Assembly (NCBI GenBank): GCA_019614645.1 | Contig: JABWDB010000005.1 | Location: 7,348,001 to 7,412,000 of the forward strand | Length of the DNA: 64,000 bases | From: Stratiolaelaps scimitus | Taxonomy: Eukaryota; Arthropoda; Arachnida; Mesostigmata; Laelapidae | Reading direction: 5' to 3' | Notes under the pieces: model-generated | Told to the model about the DNA's origin: nothing | Databases searched by the model: none | The model's input: the letters and a program-made list of their open reading frames with translations, nothing else | Shown: piece after piece, positions 13,901 through 27,524 of the stretch | Layout of the letters: every line of letters begins with the position of its first letter | How positions within the stretch are numbered: the first letter of the stretch is position 1 | Program-made: the position numbers and the translations under genes

Positions 13901-15611
13901 GGCATCATATCTGGGGGGATTACCTCACTCTTGTAATGCTCAAACACTTTCGGTCGAAGCCCATTTGTTGTCAACGAGTGCATACAGATGAGGCGGATAG
14001 CCTAGAACAGAACAAATCATAGACAATGTTAATATACTTCCTTTGCCTAATCATCACTCATGTTGCACACCTATGGGTCATTACTGACTTTTGCACATAG
14101 TGAAACGATGACACAGAAGTTCAATATACTTCGAAACTTCGTAACAACAAAAGCGAAATATTTGTAAGTTACACCTTCGAGCATGTAAAATCGCGCTGAA
14201 AACTTTCAATGACCACAGCATAGACTTGATTCGATCGGCAAAACCAAAGGTATCGTGATACACGCCCGACAACACAGACCTTGGTGAGTGGGCCACCGTT
14301 GACAATAAGGTCGTCAATGAACGGATGTGGCTGGTCCGATTGAGCATCGCCTCGAAGGAATTCTTGCTCACAGAACACCGACTCCGTGAACGAAGGTTGC
14401 GAAATGTGCTCCTGAACCAACTCCGAAATGGTACAGTCTAAAAAACAAAGTGTTTGTCATTAATGACATATTTATGAACAGAATATCGACTTACGCTTGT
14501 GAGACGGTTTTGTTGTGTTACACATATATAGAAGAGCAAAAGTAGGTTTACAATAGGGCAACATATAATTCTATACCTAGTGAAACAGTGGGCTTTTTGT
14601 TAGGCAAAAATTAGATATACCGTTTAAATGATTGCTGTTCGTGACCTATTTGTAATAGAGGTGTGGTTCATTTGGCGTTTGGTTCATGGGGCGGTCCTCT
14701 TGGCATTAACTTAAAAATGCACCACTGTAAGCCTACTTTGCCCCCTCCCAATGTAGGCTGAGTTTGAGATTTTCTATCCACAGAACACAACACTCCAATC
14801 ATTTCCAAGTGCTCTCCCACACACAAGTACACACATATAGAAAAGGCACTACGATTAAGAAGTTAATAAGTAGTTACCGAAAGAACATTACCTAAACGAA
14901 TTACCTCTGCTTATTAAAATATTAATGAATCCATGTGAGAAACCCAACTACCGACATATAGTGCTTAAGGTAGAAGATAGTTACGTTTCGACAGGCTCTT
15001 CTTCGTTTCGACAATCTTTGGCAGACGGCTGACAAAGTCCCTCACCGCGGATATCGTTTTTGCGTCCTTATGTTCAGCTTCCTCTTTGCTTAGCTGCTTC
15101 GCCAAACGGCTCAAAGTGCCGCCCACCTGAGCCAAGTGACGAAACAATGGAACTATTAGACACAGACACACACACACACATCGATGCCCAAATCGATAGC
15201 TGGAAATATAATCCTTATTGTATTTAACTATGCGTCGTTTTGAAGATAAGCCCTTCTTGTAAATGCCCACAGTAGTAACTAGTAATAGTCACCCAAGAGT
15301 CGGAAGGGATACAGAAGTGTATGAAAATTCCAAGTTTTCTAAACACGCGGGATTCTCTTCTCCTATAACATCATCGATAGCTAGTCATCGAGAATGCCGT
15401 GAGGTTCAAATGTCTTATATGAGGTTCAATGTCCACTCGGCCACGATTTCAACGCGGGATATACTGACGGCCATAAAGTTCCGATCCCTGAGTTCGACGA
15501 AAAGATCCTCGGCCGAACTAACAACAAGCTTCACATTGCCGTCGCCGTCGCGCGCCGCCACATCCTCATTGAATTTCTGGCCCGGCAATGTAATGACGTT
15601 GTCGCGAATTC
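10993..15611 (-). CDS. Vps33A: VPS33A exons 7-14, C-terminal part
   Basis: The exons are 15469-15611, 14985-15126, 14280-14437, 13924-14001, 13454-13545, 11794-11956, 11434-11600 and 10993-11089. Landmarks are SSAEDLFVELRDRNF, DAKTISAVRDFVSRLP, CEQEFLRGD, NGLRPKVFEHYK, IVHQYGIDKLILLKNLE, DPTDIAFVHQMYAPLSVRL and GGCTFAEIAALR, ending FVILTTAIINGNTLIESLMN and TAA. The exon 11 end (GG|GTATGT) and exon 12 start are fixed by phase and by the KGYGMMLKTLKL alignment. Confidence 0.94.
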
Positions 15612-18600
15612 CTGAAAACGTTCAAGCAAAATCGACGCAAAGTTACGCTATCGAAGACAACGAGAACATTTCCCTCGTGGTGTGATGAATACAATGCCGA
15701 CGAATACATTTGTTCACTTGCTGAATACGCGCATATTGATCGCTATTCGCTACTAGCGCTGTTAAGAATAAGAATTACAAGAATAGTGATACAGATAAAA
15801 AATGATCATATATATATGATCACGCGAAACTAGATTTTTGTGTGACATAATCGTTCGCTGGATCGCAGCGGTGCTTCTTGTTGTGTAGCTACTGACCAAC
15901 ATCCGTTCTACCGGTTTCGTTCCTATCAACCGCCGAGCTTCGTGACTATCGCAGATTGGCAATAATTATGAGCATCTCGGATGCATTTGGGAGGAGTGCA
16001 GCGGGAAACAGGGTGTCAGGCCGAGGTGGTCCCCCGCGAGGGGGAAGGTGACATTCCCACTCTGCCTCCCACAGCGAGGAAGAGGCGCTGGAGAAGGAAG
16101 GACGCACTTGTCACCCGTGGTAGAGCGGACCAGCCCATGGCAGACCCCTCTAGAGCGATTGGAGATTGGTTATCAGCGTTAATTACCGTTATCGTATTTC
16201 TCTGTCATTGACAACAACTATTAATTGTAAAGTTCCGCCTGTGCATGTGGGCTTCACAGCAGCAAGCAACCACCGCAGATGTGTGGCTTGATCTGCGGCC
16301 GGGCCTTTAGTCCTTAACCTCTTCAAAAAAGGGCTCCACCTACAACAGACAATGTACTGAATTTTCTTTCTTTCGGTGGCAGATCTCTCACATTTCCTAC
16401 CCCGTCCCACTCGGTCACTGTCTCTTTCAGCGCCCAGATTTGTCTACCGTATCCGTCGGCGGTCGATCGTCGTGTCGAACTGCTGACGTGCTGACCGATC
16501 GCCCGATGGGTGGTATATTGTTCCCCTGCTCCTCGCATGATGCTTCCATTCGTCGAGCTGCATGTCGTCTGCTTTTCTCTTGCACTGCGTTTATGTGTGT
16601 GTCTCTGCCTGTGTGTACGCGGGTGGCTGTCTGTTAGCCGCTACCCAAACAGGAGGCCGCTCCGGGTGGAGGGAGTGTTTCAGAGGGTGGCGACGTTCGT
16701 CTGGACCATCACCGGCTTACAACCAGCCGTGCTCCATTGGCCATAGCAGTTGTTGTTGGTGGTGGTGGTGGTTCTTGAGGATTGATGTGGCTTGATACCA
16801 CCCACCTCCATTTGATTGTTCGTAGATAGGATTGACATGCGTCGATAAGCGATACGGCGACATCAAGTGAAAGCTGGGGACAGAGTCCCCATATCGTGAT
16901 AGCGGAGATCGTGTCGACGAACAGATCGGACTTGCGCCAACGGCGACAGACAGGAGGAGAAGCAAACAAGGCTATTATCATAGAGAAGGAAGAAGAAAGA
17001 GCTAACTCTCCATCGGGATGTCTCACCAAACAGGCATCGTGCCGAATGAGGCTCTGGCCCGATACTTTGCCAAAGCACGAGAGTCGTCGAAGTGCCGGGT
17101 GTTTAAGGTGGTCATCGAAAATGAACAGCTTACCCTGCGTGACGAGCTGCCTGTTCAGGGCGACTGGAAGGCGGACTTTGCCAAGTAGGTCTAGAAGGTT
17201 TTGAAGAATGGGCGCTACAGAATGTTCTACTGAGCAAGAAACAATTACCCAGTTACGTTGGTTGATTAGGCGAATTTTGGAGTAGAATAGAAAGATAGAG
17301 TGAGAGAGAGAGAGAGAGATCGTTAACCTAGGGCATTGCTCTAGTTAATGGCGCCGTTTGCTTGATTTATATGCTCTGTAACAATAATATAATAATAATG
17401 CGTCTAGAAATTGTTCCATTCCCTACTGAATCGCGGCAGCTTACTTGCACTATTATGGACAGTTACGTCTCTCCAATCGTGGCTAGAAACTCGATGCCGG
17501 TGTTGTAAGGTTGAGATTTCCAAGACATACCGCAAACTTCGCCGCTGGAGTTACTCACAGCCCATGTCTGACTATGCAAACTGAGACGTTGCTACCACTA
17601 GAATAAGTCATTCGATTAGATTCATTTGTTTGTGCTCTGCTGACGTGCCTACAACATTGTGGTGACCATAACAAAGCTCATCAAGCTGATCACTATCTAT
17701 AATCGATAGAGATATAAATAAAATATACAAATAAAAGAAAAGTAACGAATGGAATTGCTACATATAGGCTTCATGTCTCCCTTTAGAGAATGCTCCTTTG
17801 CCGCTTTTCTCATTGATAACATGAGACACGTATATATATATATATATAGGAAGCGTACGACTATATCAGGCTAGCTATGTTCGTTCACTCCCCTCAGAGC
17901 CCAGCAACTACTATTATTAAGCTATTATGTCACGTGTAGATGCTTCCGAAAGTGTCAGCCATTGTCAAGGCTTCTATATTTATCATTATACGAGACCAGC
18001 TGATTAGTAGTTATCCGCATTACTTTTGAATCGTCACATCTGGATAGATGGAACATTTCCATATACTTCACCAATGTTTCCTTCGCCTATTTTCCTCAGT
18101 AATCTTACCAACTGTTTCCATCACTGTGCTCTCGAGTTGAAATGAGCTGCTGCGGCGGCGGCGGCGGCGGCCGCCTGTATTATCCGGGCACCGAGGACGC
18201 TCCGCAGTTTCACTTGCATGCGTTCGCGTGACGGCACCATCCCAACGTTGGCATCCTTCCAACATTTGAAGCAGCCGTCAGCAAAATTGCTGGCGTAACT
18301 GCTGCTGCTGCTGTTGTTCTTGCGATGTTCCTGATCAGGTTGCTAATCAAAGTAGGCCTGCGGGTTTGGCGCGGCAACGAACTCGGCCCAGAGCTATTTC
18401 CAGATGGATAACGAGTTCGCTTCAGGGGCCAGTCGTATGACTGACAACTGACTGATGGGGCGGATAACAAATATGAATGAATGGAGAAATGACGGCTGAC
18501 CCCGACCCTATCCAGGCTGTCCGACGATGCATCCCGCTCTGAGCCAACTGACCAACTGTCAGCGATCATGTACGCTGCAGGCGCATTGACACCACCACAT

Positions 18601-21600
18601 GTGTTTACGATATTTCTACAATGATTATGGCAGAGGCCACCCAGTAGACTGGATCGAAATTGTACAACTCGACGACGACGACGACGCATCATTGTACTTC
18701 ATCCAGCTACATTCTTCCTAGCTTTGTTAAGCAATGACCACGAAGGCCACACCTGTCAAGTTCCGCGACCACGCAGCCACCAATCGGATCAACAAAGCTC
18801 AGATGCTGGGCCAGCATGAAAGCGCTGGCTTATGCTGGTCCGACTAAGCAAGGCAGACTAAGCCGCTCACAGTCAGCAGCAGTTTGCCTTGAGAATTGCC
18901 CATGACGGTGCGCTCTATTTTACTATGTATAATACCCATATGGAGCCATATGCAGCGCACAGCACAATGCCAGTGCAACGAAGATTTCTTGTGTTCATCA
19001 GCGTGTGCGTGCCTTCCTAGTGTCTGGTTGCGATCGCTAACGTCAAAAAACAGTTTAAGCCCCCTCATCGCTTGCGGGATATTTTTTTTCTTACTAATTA
19101 GGTTACAGTAACGATAACATATAGTTAATATGATTGTCCTTGTGGTCTATGTCGGACCGATAGCGGGACGGCTTGTTCGTATTGTCCGCGTGGCCGCTTG
19201 GACGGTGGAGTCTCGGGCTGAAAAGGCCGGAGGACTTGGTGTTCTTGTATTGTACATGATGACCGACGCGGTATGACAAACTCCATTAGCTGAGGGTTGA
19301 CAGTAATTGAACATCATCACTTTGAGACAAAGCTCACTCGTCATCGTAGTCGCTCAATCGTTCCATCATGGTGACTTTGATAGTTTACTCGAATGGAAGC
19401 AGAATCCCTTCTAGTGATCAGTTCATTTCATTGAAGACAGACAAGCCATCTATTGGAACAACATAGTCTACTGATAAGCTCTGCAAAGCCAACAACAAGA
19501 CATAGTACATGCCAGCTAGGCAGGTTAGATCGTTGGAGCAAACAGCTCGGCGTAATCCTGGCATATGATCAGGTCTACTGGCCGCAGACGGATGCTCCTA
19601 TAACAAATGCCGGCGCCCAATATAATGGCAACGCTATGCAATAGCAGGTGCTACTTGCATGCATAAAGCAGCGGAATCCGTCCTCAATTCTGTACCGGCC
19701 ATGGCAGCCGTGACATCTGGCCTTTACCCTTGGCTCTGCCGGTACAACTAGCACGTCTATACTTCGACTATACGGCGACGCTAGGAACAAAGACGTAAAT
19801 GACCGCAGGGAGCCACAGCAATAGGCGGGCTCGTAAAAGCTGTAGTGTAGCTAAGGCCAATATCAATTATGAATGGCTATGGAAAACTTGGGCACGCTGG
19901 TACCTTGATCTGGTCATGGCTCACTAGCATAGCTCACTAATATATATGTATATTATATTTATATAAAAACAAAACATTGCCAATACATCAGCTTGTCAAT
20001 ACAACAGATCACAAAACGTCCAATTGGTCGAGCACAGAATAAGATACGAAGACATCGAAGCAAACATCTCTCACTTACAATAAAATAACAGCAGCGAAGC
20101 CATAGGTCGCTGGCCACTACTAACCCATCTTCGGGGGCAGCAGCCACGGACGCGGATTTCATTGCGTAATGATTCTCTTTGTTGGTGTTTTTTTTCATCT
20201 GCGGCTGGAGCCGCTGTCAAACAATTTTTCTGCGTCGATCGTTTATCGATTGTTGCTTCGTCGTTTCGTCCGGTCACAGTCGGCTCGGATTGACTGGCCA
20301 TGTTTTACAATATACACCATCTCCTCTACACGAGATGGAAAAGCTCGAGCCGAAGCTAAAGTCGCGTTCAAACTATTGTTGTGGTCAAGCGACTGTCAAC
20401 AAGCCAAACGACCGAGGACGATTGCTGCCGCACACGGAAGACAAACACGAAGCCATTTCGGTCTGTTGGTTTTGTTGCCGACGTTGTTACGTTTGGCGTA
20501 TTATCCGTTGACGGCTACCGGATAACAACTATTACCGACGAGCAGCAAACAGAGAGTATGAGAATAAATCAATAGGGATCAATTCTCTTTGCTTTGGAAA
20601 TCTCGTGAATGCATGAAGAAAATGTGGGGCAGACGAGAACGTGGATATGATATGACAGCACCGTGTAGTAGTCAGACAACGACGATCGTGACCGCTTTTG
20701 ATAGTGGAGTTGACGACCACAAATCGGCGTATAGAGCAACTGCTGGCTAAGGTACCCATGCATCACATTCGATTGTGTGCTTTTATCACTTTTGCAGTGC
20801 TGCGAACATCCAGCGAGAATTGAGTGTGCATTACTGCACGTAACTAGAATATGATTGAAGGTGAACATCATTGTCGTGGCAGACGAAGCAAGCTTGTTCA
20901 ACAAAGCGGGGCGAAATCCTTGATTGAAAGTCATTTTGTTTCGACCGTATGCTATATGTGATTAATTCATTTAACCAGTCGAATAAATTTGAATAATTTC
21001 AATCTCATTTTGACTTACGGAGACTAGTGTATATATTTGAAATAAAAAAAAAAACTAAATAAACCGCAAGTACAGTGCTGCGCATTTCGAAGTATCATTT
21101 CGAAACGTGAGCAAGGTGTCCAGCCGCTCATTCAATACTAGAATATATTCTTGGATCAAGTACACCATGTCTGGCTGACTTCACACGGCTGGATCGCCCC
21201 AAGCGCTCATCTACTAGCCCAGCTGCGGGCTGTAATTTTTACATTTCACCTTAATACTAAAGCGAGACGCTGCATTGTGACTGCCGTGCCCGCTTATTTC
21301 ATTCATTGCTAGTATCCTTCTGTTCCCATAATATGCTTTGCTATATATATATATTATATATATCTCATATTTGCCCGATTTTTGTGACCCATCCAAAACC
21401 ACACACACACACACACAGACACACTTGTGGCTCGATATTCTCTATCCATCGACGATGTAACATGAATGTGATCTGTCTGCCAGGTACGTTCACCAGTTAA
21501 CGGAGGAACGACAGCCGTGCTTTCTGTTCTTCCGTTTGGATAAGCACGGTGAATGGCTACTAGTGAGCTTTTCGCCGGACGACGCGCCGGTCCGACTGAA

Positions 21601-24600
21601 GATGCTGTACGCTTCGACGAAGGCGACGCTCAAAAAAGCTTTTGCGGTTGACTCGGAATTTGTCGCCACATCAAAGGTAAGCGAACGCGGCGGCGGAGGA
21701 GGCGGCTGTGGGGGGACGAAGCAGCTTTGTCGTTTGCTTGTTTGCGTAGCGCGTCTAAGTTGGGAGATCGTTAGTAGCCTCCGAGCATTGTATGGACACG
21801 CACTCCTAGTGACTCCCACTGACTATAGTCGATCCGATCGCCACATGGCGTCCCTAGCGGCATCCAGCGTCGTTCGTTGCTCTAGTAAACCGTCGAACAC
21901 TGATGGAAGACGTGGGAAACGCATGAACTGATCTATTGTGTAAATAGTGCTACGTGCGTTTGCATGGGCCGACTCGCCGTCCTCGGGAGTAACGCGAGCA
22001 CGTTATATGTATATCTATCTATTGAGATCGACCGTGTGCAGTTTTGTACCCGTCGGGTTCTCGACGGTCCAGGTGTAGGTGATAGCGTATACCTGTTGTT
22101 CTGTTCATTGGATTCGTGAAGTGTTGTCTATTGATTGCTTTATTTACTCAAAATTTGATGTGATAATGGATTTTCAGGAAGACGCGAGCCTGGCAGGCTA
22201 CGAAGCCCATCTTCGTGCAGAAAACGCTCCGCCTCCGATGACCAACACTGAACGAGAACTCGCCGAGGTAGATTACACTCTGCCGGATATATATAGATAT
22301 ATATATAAGATTTACCACATAAGACCGAAATACCTCAGAACCAAGTGAAATTATCCATGTTAAACAGTTCACAATTTAGGGAGACACGTCTTGCAACAAC
22401 TTGCCTTTGCTCGTCTTTGTTTGTGTTTTAGGTAAGGCTCAGTGAGAGTTTTGCTTCGGTGGGGATTGACACCAAGCAACAGACACTCAAAGGACTCGAG
22501 TTACCGATTTCTGATGAGGCAATCGACGGGTTCTTCTCGCTTAAGGAAGGCAAAATTAACTACCTCCAGGTGAGAGCGTGTTGGTCAATCGACACAATCG
22601 ATCAACAAAACGTGATCTAACTCGGTGCTATTGCAACACTCTCCGAGTTATTAAAGAACTATATGCCGGGCCAAGATTGGGGAAGAATTACTCCCGCGAG
22701 TTTGACCGCGATCTCCATCATTTGATTCACAGTGAGTGCAAAGCATATGTCGTCACTCTCGGGGTCGCGGGAGCCTTTACTGCTTAAATCCGGATGCGGT
22801 ACCAGCAAGACCTATTGTTGATATTTATATCTATCTATACGTGCCTGTCTATTGTTTTGTTCTTCATTGATGTATCAGGTGGGTATCGACATTGGCAATG
22901 AGCATGTGGTCGTGCACGATCGAGGTATGCTGGACTCTGCGGACGAGTTGGCCTCTAGAGTGCCCCAGGGAGAGCCCCGATATCATCTTTTTAGCTTTAA
23001 ACACATCCACGACAACCAACGGGTAAGTAAGCCAAGTAAACACATTTGTTATTTTCACTTCATATATATACATATATATGTGCCTCCGATCGTTTCTACA
23101 CCAGATCACGAGCAGAACCGAAGTAAAGTTAAGCGTTGCGTTGGGAGTTTTTCGAGCCGGAGAATCGTGGCTACTAACAAGTTATTTCATCAAGCAACAA
23201 ATCCATTCATTGAAGTGAACAGTAGGTGTCCACCCGCTTCACCCGAAACCGCCAACGTATCATAGATCGGGGCGATCAGCGGGCAAATGAGGGATCCGAA
23301 GCAAGTTGGTACCCAGTATTGCGGCAGCTAGCTCTGGATGTGTTTATCAACATGGGGGAATACCTACCGTCGCGCTGATGTGTGCTCCGCGCGAAAGCTT
23401 ATCACAACGCGATGATTACGGTCGGCATAACGAAATCTACATTATCACATTCATATATGTACGTGTAGCGACTCGCTCGAATGACCACATAGCAGCACTC
23501 CGGCAGTAATGACAGGTCCGACAAATATCACGAATAGTGCGATAGGGCGAAGCAGGGGGAGGGAGGGCGCATTGCGGCGATATCTCGCCAAGCGTGATAA
23601 ATTAGATGGGATGACTTGCAGCTATGCGTCGTAGTTGTTCACTTTCACCGGAGGCAACAACGTTAGCGCTACTTCCGCGATCTTTCCGCTAGAATCTCCC
23701 TGCTGACCACGGGAAGGTCCAAGGATGAAGCGCACACCATAAGGACGCTACGGGCCGGACCCTGCGTCGAGGCATGCTAACCTGCTCAAAGTGTCTCTCC
23801 TTATGGTACCGTTTGTTTTGAATGTGGGTAGACACCGAGAGGATTTGATGCGAAGTAACAAGTGGGACCATTGTTACACAGCGGCAGCAGCAGCATACTA
23901 CAATTTGGTTATTATTATTATTATGATGATAACGCGCCTACCATTTGTTTTGCCATAATGTCGTATTCCCAATATATTACGCTAATAATAATAATAAAGA
24001 TCAGTTGGCAGTAATAATGATAACGTTGTTTCGTCTCTCTCTCTCTCACTTTCTACTAAAACCTAGGTCGTTTCAACGTTCTTCATCTACACGATCCCTG
24101 CGGGCAACTACCCAGTGAAAGTGAAGATGCTCTACTCGTCTTGTAAGGCCCCTCTCATCAAGGACATCGAAGGCAAAATCGAGATACCGCTCGCGCGGAA
24201 GCTCGAGCTTGACGATTTGTCCGAACTGAGCGAACAGCGCCTCCTCGATCAGCTCTATCCACGAGCCGACGCCAACAAGGGCAAGTTCGCCCGGCCAGCG
24301 GGTCCCGCCGGACGCCAGGGCGGTCGACGACTCGTCAAATAGGAAAACGCCGGCTGTTGCCACTGCTAGATGTGACGTGCTACCCACAACATACGATATG
24401 AGCGAGCCACCGCCAATCGCTCCTAGTCCCTTTACCAACAACCGCCCGACCGCCCACCCGTCATCACCACGATCATCATCCTCGTCTGCTATAGGCATCG
24501 GCCTTCGTCGGAATCGCTGTCTGCCAATCCGCGGAAATGGACGGCAAAGCCGTACGATTTTTAGCGTGTTGTTTTTTTTTCTTTATTTTCAACGTACGTG

Positions 24601-24751
24601 ACGCTGCACAACTTCCAGCGGAATCGGTTCCGTTGAACAAATATCCTAGCGACAACTGGTGGGAAGATTAAGGGCCGCAATGAAGGGGAATAGGAGTACA
24701 GCGGGGTTTGTGGGTACGCGCCGGGTGCACCAATTATCTCATACGGTCTTC

Positions 24752-24785
<34 letters not shown>

Positions 24786-25546
24786 GACGACAATAATAGT
24801 AATAATAATAATAATAATAGCGAGAACCGCAACGTAATTATCTCTCAGGGTCGGATAGACGACAGGTTCGTCAGTCAAGGAAGAGGGAATTGGTTAATCT
24901 GTCAGCCAGTCTCTCTGTCGGTCAGTAAATCAATCAATCAATGAGTCAATCATTGAGTCAATTAAACACCAAATCATTATAATTGGCACTTTAATCCGAG
25001 TGGCTTCCTTCATTTTGACCTGTGTCGTGCGTCTATGTTGACACTGGTGCCCTCACAGTCTTCGGTGGACTGCGCGGGTCAGGCCAACGTTAATTCGTTT
25101 GCAAGGCGGAGGCAAGTAGAGAAATCGCCAGGGGATCATTGCGAGAAGCAAATGATCTGACTTACTACGCTCCGGTAGAACATTGATGATAGCTTAATTT
25201 GATTTCAGTTTATACAATAGAATATAGAATATTTCGAGACGGTTTAGCTTAGCAGAGAGCTTAATACGAGTCTGGCACACGTATAAGTTAAGTTCCATAG
25301 TTCAAGAGCATAACGGGGTGTACATGAGCGAGATGTACAAGAGGAAGCTATTTAACAAACATAACGCTGGACAAACAATTCTTCTGTCAAGAACGATGTT
25401 TCGCTTTCATCCAGAGTTGTTAACGGGCGAACCTCGCCCCAACATTGAAAAAACGTGGGATAGGGGCGACGACACGCAAACCCAATATCACTCAATCTAT
25501 TTTGATATATAGATATGCAAGGATGACCCTATAGATAGATAGGTGT

Positions 25547-25584
<38 letters not shown>

Positions 25585-27492
25585 TACGATGAAATATAAG
25601 GAAACTGGTTATTTTTGTTATAACAACTAGTATCACTATTATTAGTGTAATTATAGCTACACCCCGCGTCAGCATATATTCAAGATTGATATGCCCGTAG
25701 GAAACGAGTTCCGAGTTTTTATAAGCTGCCAGCATGCGCCGACATATGCTCGTTATGGTGAAGGTGTAAGTTTGCTAACAAGGAGCGTATAATTGAACAT
25801 ATATTGGCATGATTTTTTTAATATCTTGCACCGTCGGCTATCACGTCCGTAGATCTTGCCCTGGTCAGCAAAGCGTGTTGAATTTACACACAGCTATGAT
25901 TGACAATGGTGCCTATTCAAGCAGTCTCATCGCTCTGTAGGATGCAACGTCACTCCAGGCAAAAGCAGTTCGATGTAACAAAGAAGCTTGCGGCAAATCG
26001 TATGGCAGGTGGAGAAACAACCCGAAACATTAAAACTACATTAGCGAATCATTTAGCTCTGCTAGAAAGCTAAGCAAATACGAGAACCACGCCGTCAGAT
26101 CACTGATTAGCCGAAGAAAGACTGTTCCGAAGGACGAATTTCGAATGTAAAATCGACAATGCCAATGTATGTCTTCTATGTTCACACATGTGCTATATAT
26201 ACATATATGTCTGTGTGTGTGTGTGTGTGTCTGGCAGCCAACAAAAAAAAAATGCAAAAATGCACACGGTATCTCTTCACACATCTTACGGGCATTTCTT
26301 TACCCTGAGTTCACCGCCCGCTCAACTAGTCGCCCTTTGTATATTGTCGTCCAAGAACGTTATGAACCAATCGTTATCGCTGCTATCACCTCTTCGATTA
26401 TCAAATTACTCAGAGCACATTTTCCAGAACTCCCTTGCGACGCTGTGCCTGTGAGCAACAAAACATGAGTGGTCTCTTTTAACAGTTACGGCTCACTTAG
26501 AAAATAATTACCTCAAACAAAAAAACAAAATAACACGCCTTGCAATCAGTCAGGCTCACCGCTCTCAATGGGTTTACCTTGTCGCGTAGCCTTGTCCGTA
26601 TACGCAATTCTACCTATCTAGTGCCCTGCAACCAGCAAACCTCATTTTTTTCCAAGCTTTTTCTTTCCTTCCCATAGATCTTCTCGCAGTTAGGCAATCG
26701 TCTGTATGTTTCCCTCAGCAAACGTCACACCTTGAGTGATTCCAACATTTTGATTGATTTCAACACGTGATTTCAACAACACAGTCAGGAACATGGACGA
26801 TGCGATATCAAAGTATTGAGATTAGACAGAACTAATGTCCCCCCCCTGAGATTTGTATATCTCGCTGTTTCCTGTTACAACCACAATACTCAGAGACCAC
26901 TGTGGTCCATTATTTCCGTGATTTCGCATAGCAAAAGCATGGCATTTGCCGCCTGCCGCCCTGAGTTCGTCCTCCTAATCCGAGTCTGTCCAAGCAGCCT
27001 AAAGCCTCGATAGTACCGTACATTATCGAATTGTTCTATATTTGGATATAAATCTAGCGTCGCGCTCGAAGACCCCCGAAATGAGAGAGAGAGAAAATAT
27101 CACAAGAGATCAAATCGGTGATACGAAAAAGGCATTTTGCCTGTTTCGTCTCACTGCGTTTGCTCGAACGCACCCGGGTGTTGCTTCTAGGCTTTCATCT
27201 GTACTCTTGTAGACGCACAGAATACGCTTTTTTTAGCACCTCCAGTGGCACAGCCTCCCTCTAACTACACTCTTGCTTGACAAAGGCATAAAACCTACGT
27301 AAAGCAACACTAATTGCTTGTCTAATAACATTACGATGTAAGTAAACAAGTGTCGTGGTGGCGGCTCTATTATTTTCGATTGCAATGTATCAGCCGCCGC
27401 CGCCACCACCACCAACACGTCTCGTGTTTAACAAGCAGAAAGTAAAAAAATAAATATATATATATATATTACTTTTCTGCAGGTTACTTTTG

Positions 27493-27524
<32 letters not shown>

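Noticed and set aside
15263..15685. 140-codon + strand frame
   Set aside because: It overlaps VPS33A exon 7 on the opposite strand, where the SSAEDLFVELRDRNF block is clearly the conserved reading.
18210..18692. 160-codon - strand frame in twinfilin intron 1
   Set aside because: It has an arginine run from a CGT/CGA repeat, no known domain and no exon borders; probably chance in a G/C-richer stretch.
23881..24060. Possible CRISPR-like or phased repeat arrays among the short repeats
   Set aside because: These are ATT/AAT and CT microsatellites in an animal intron, with no spacer structure.
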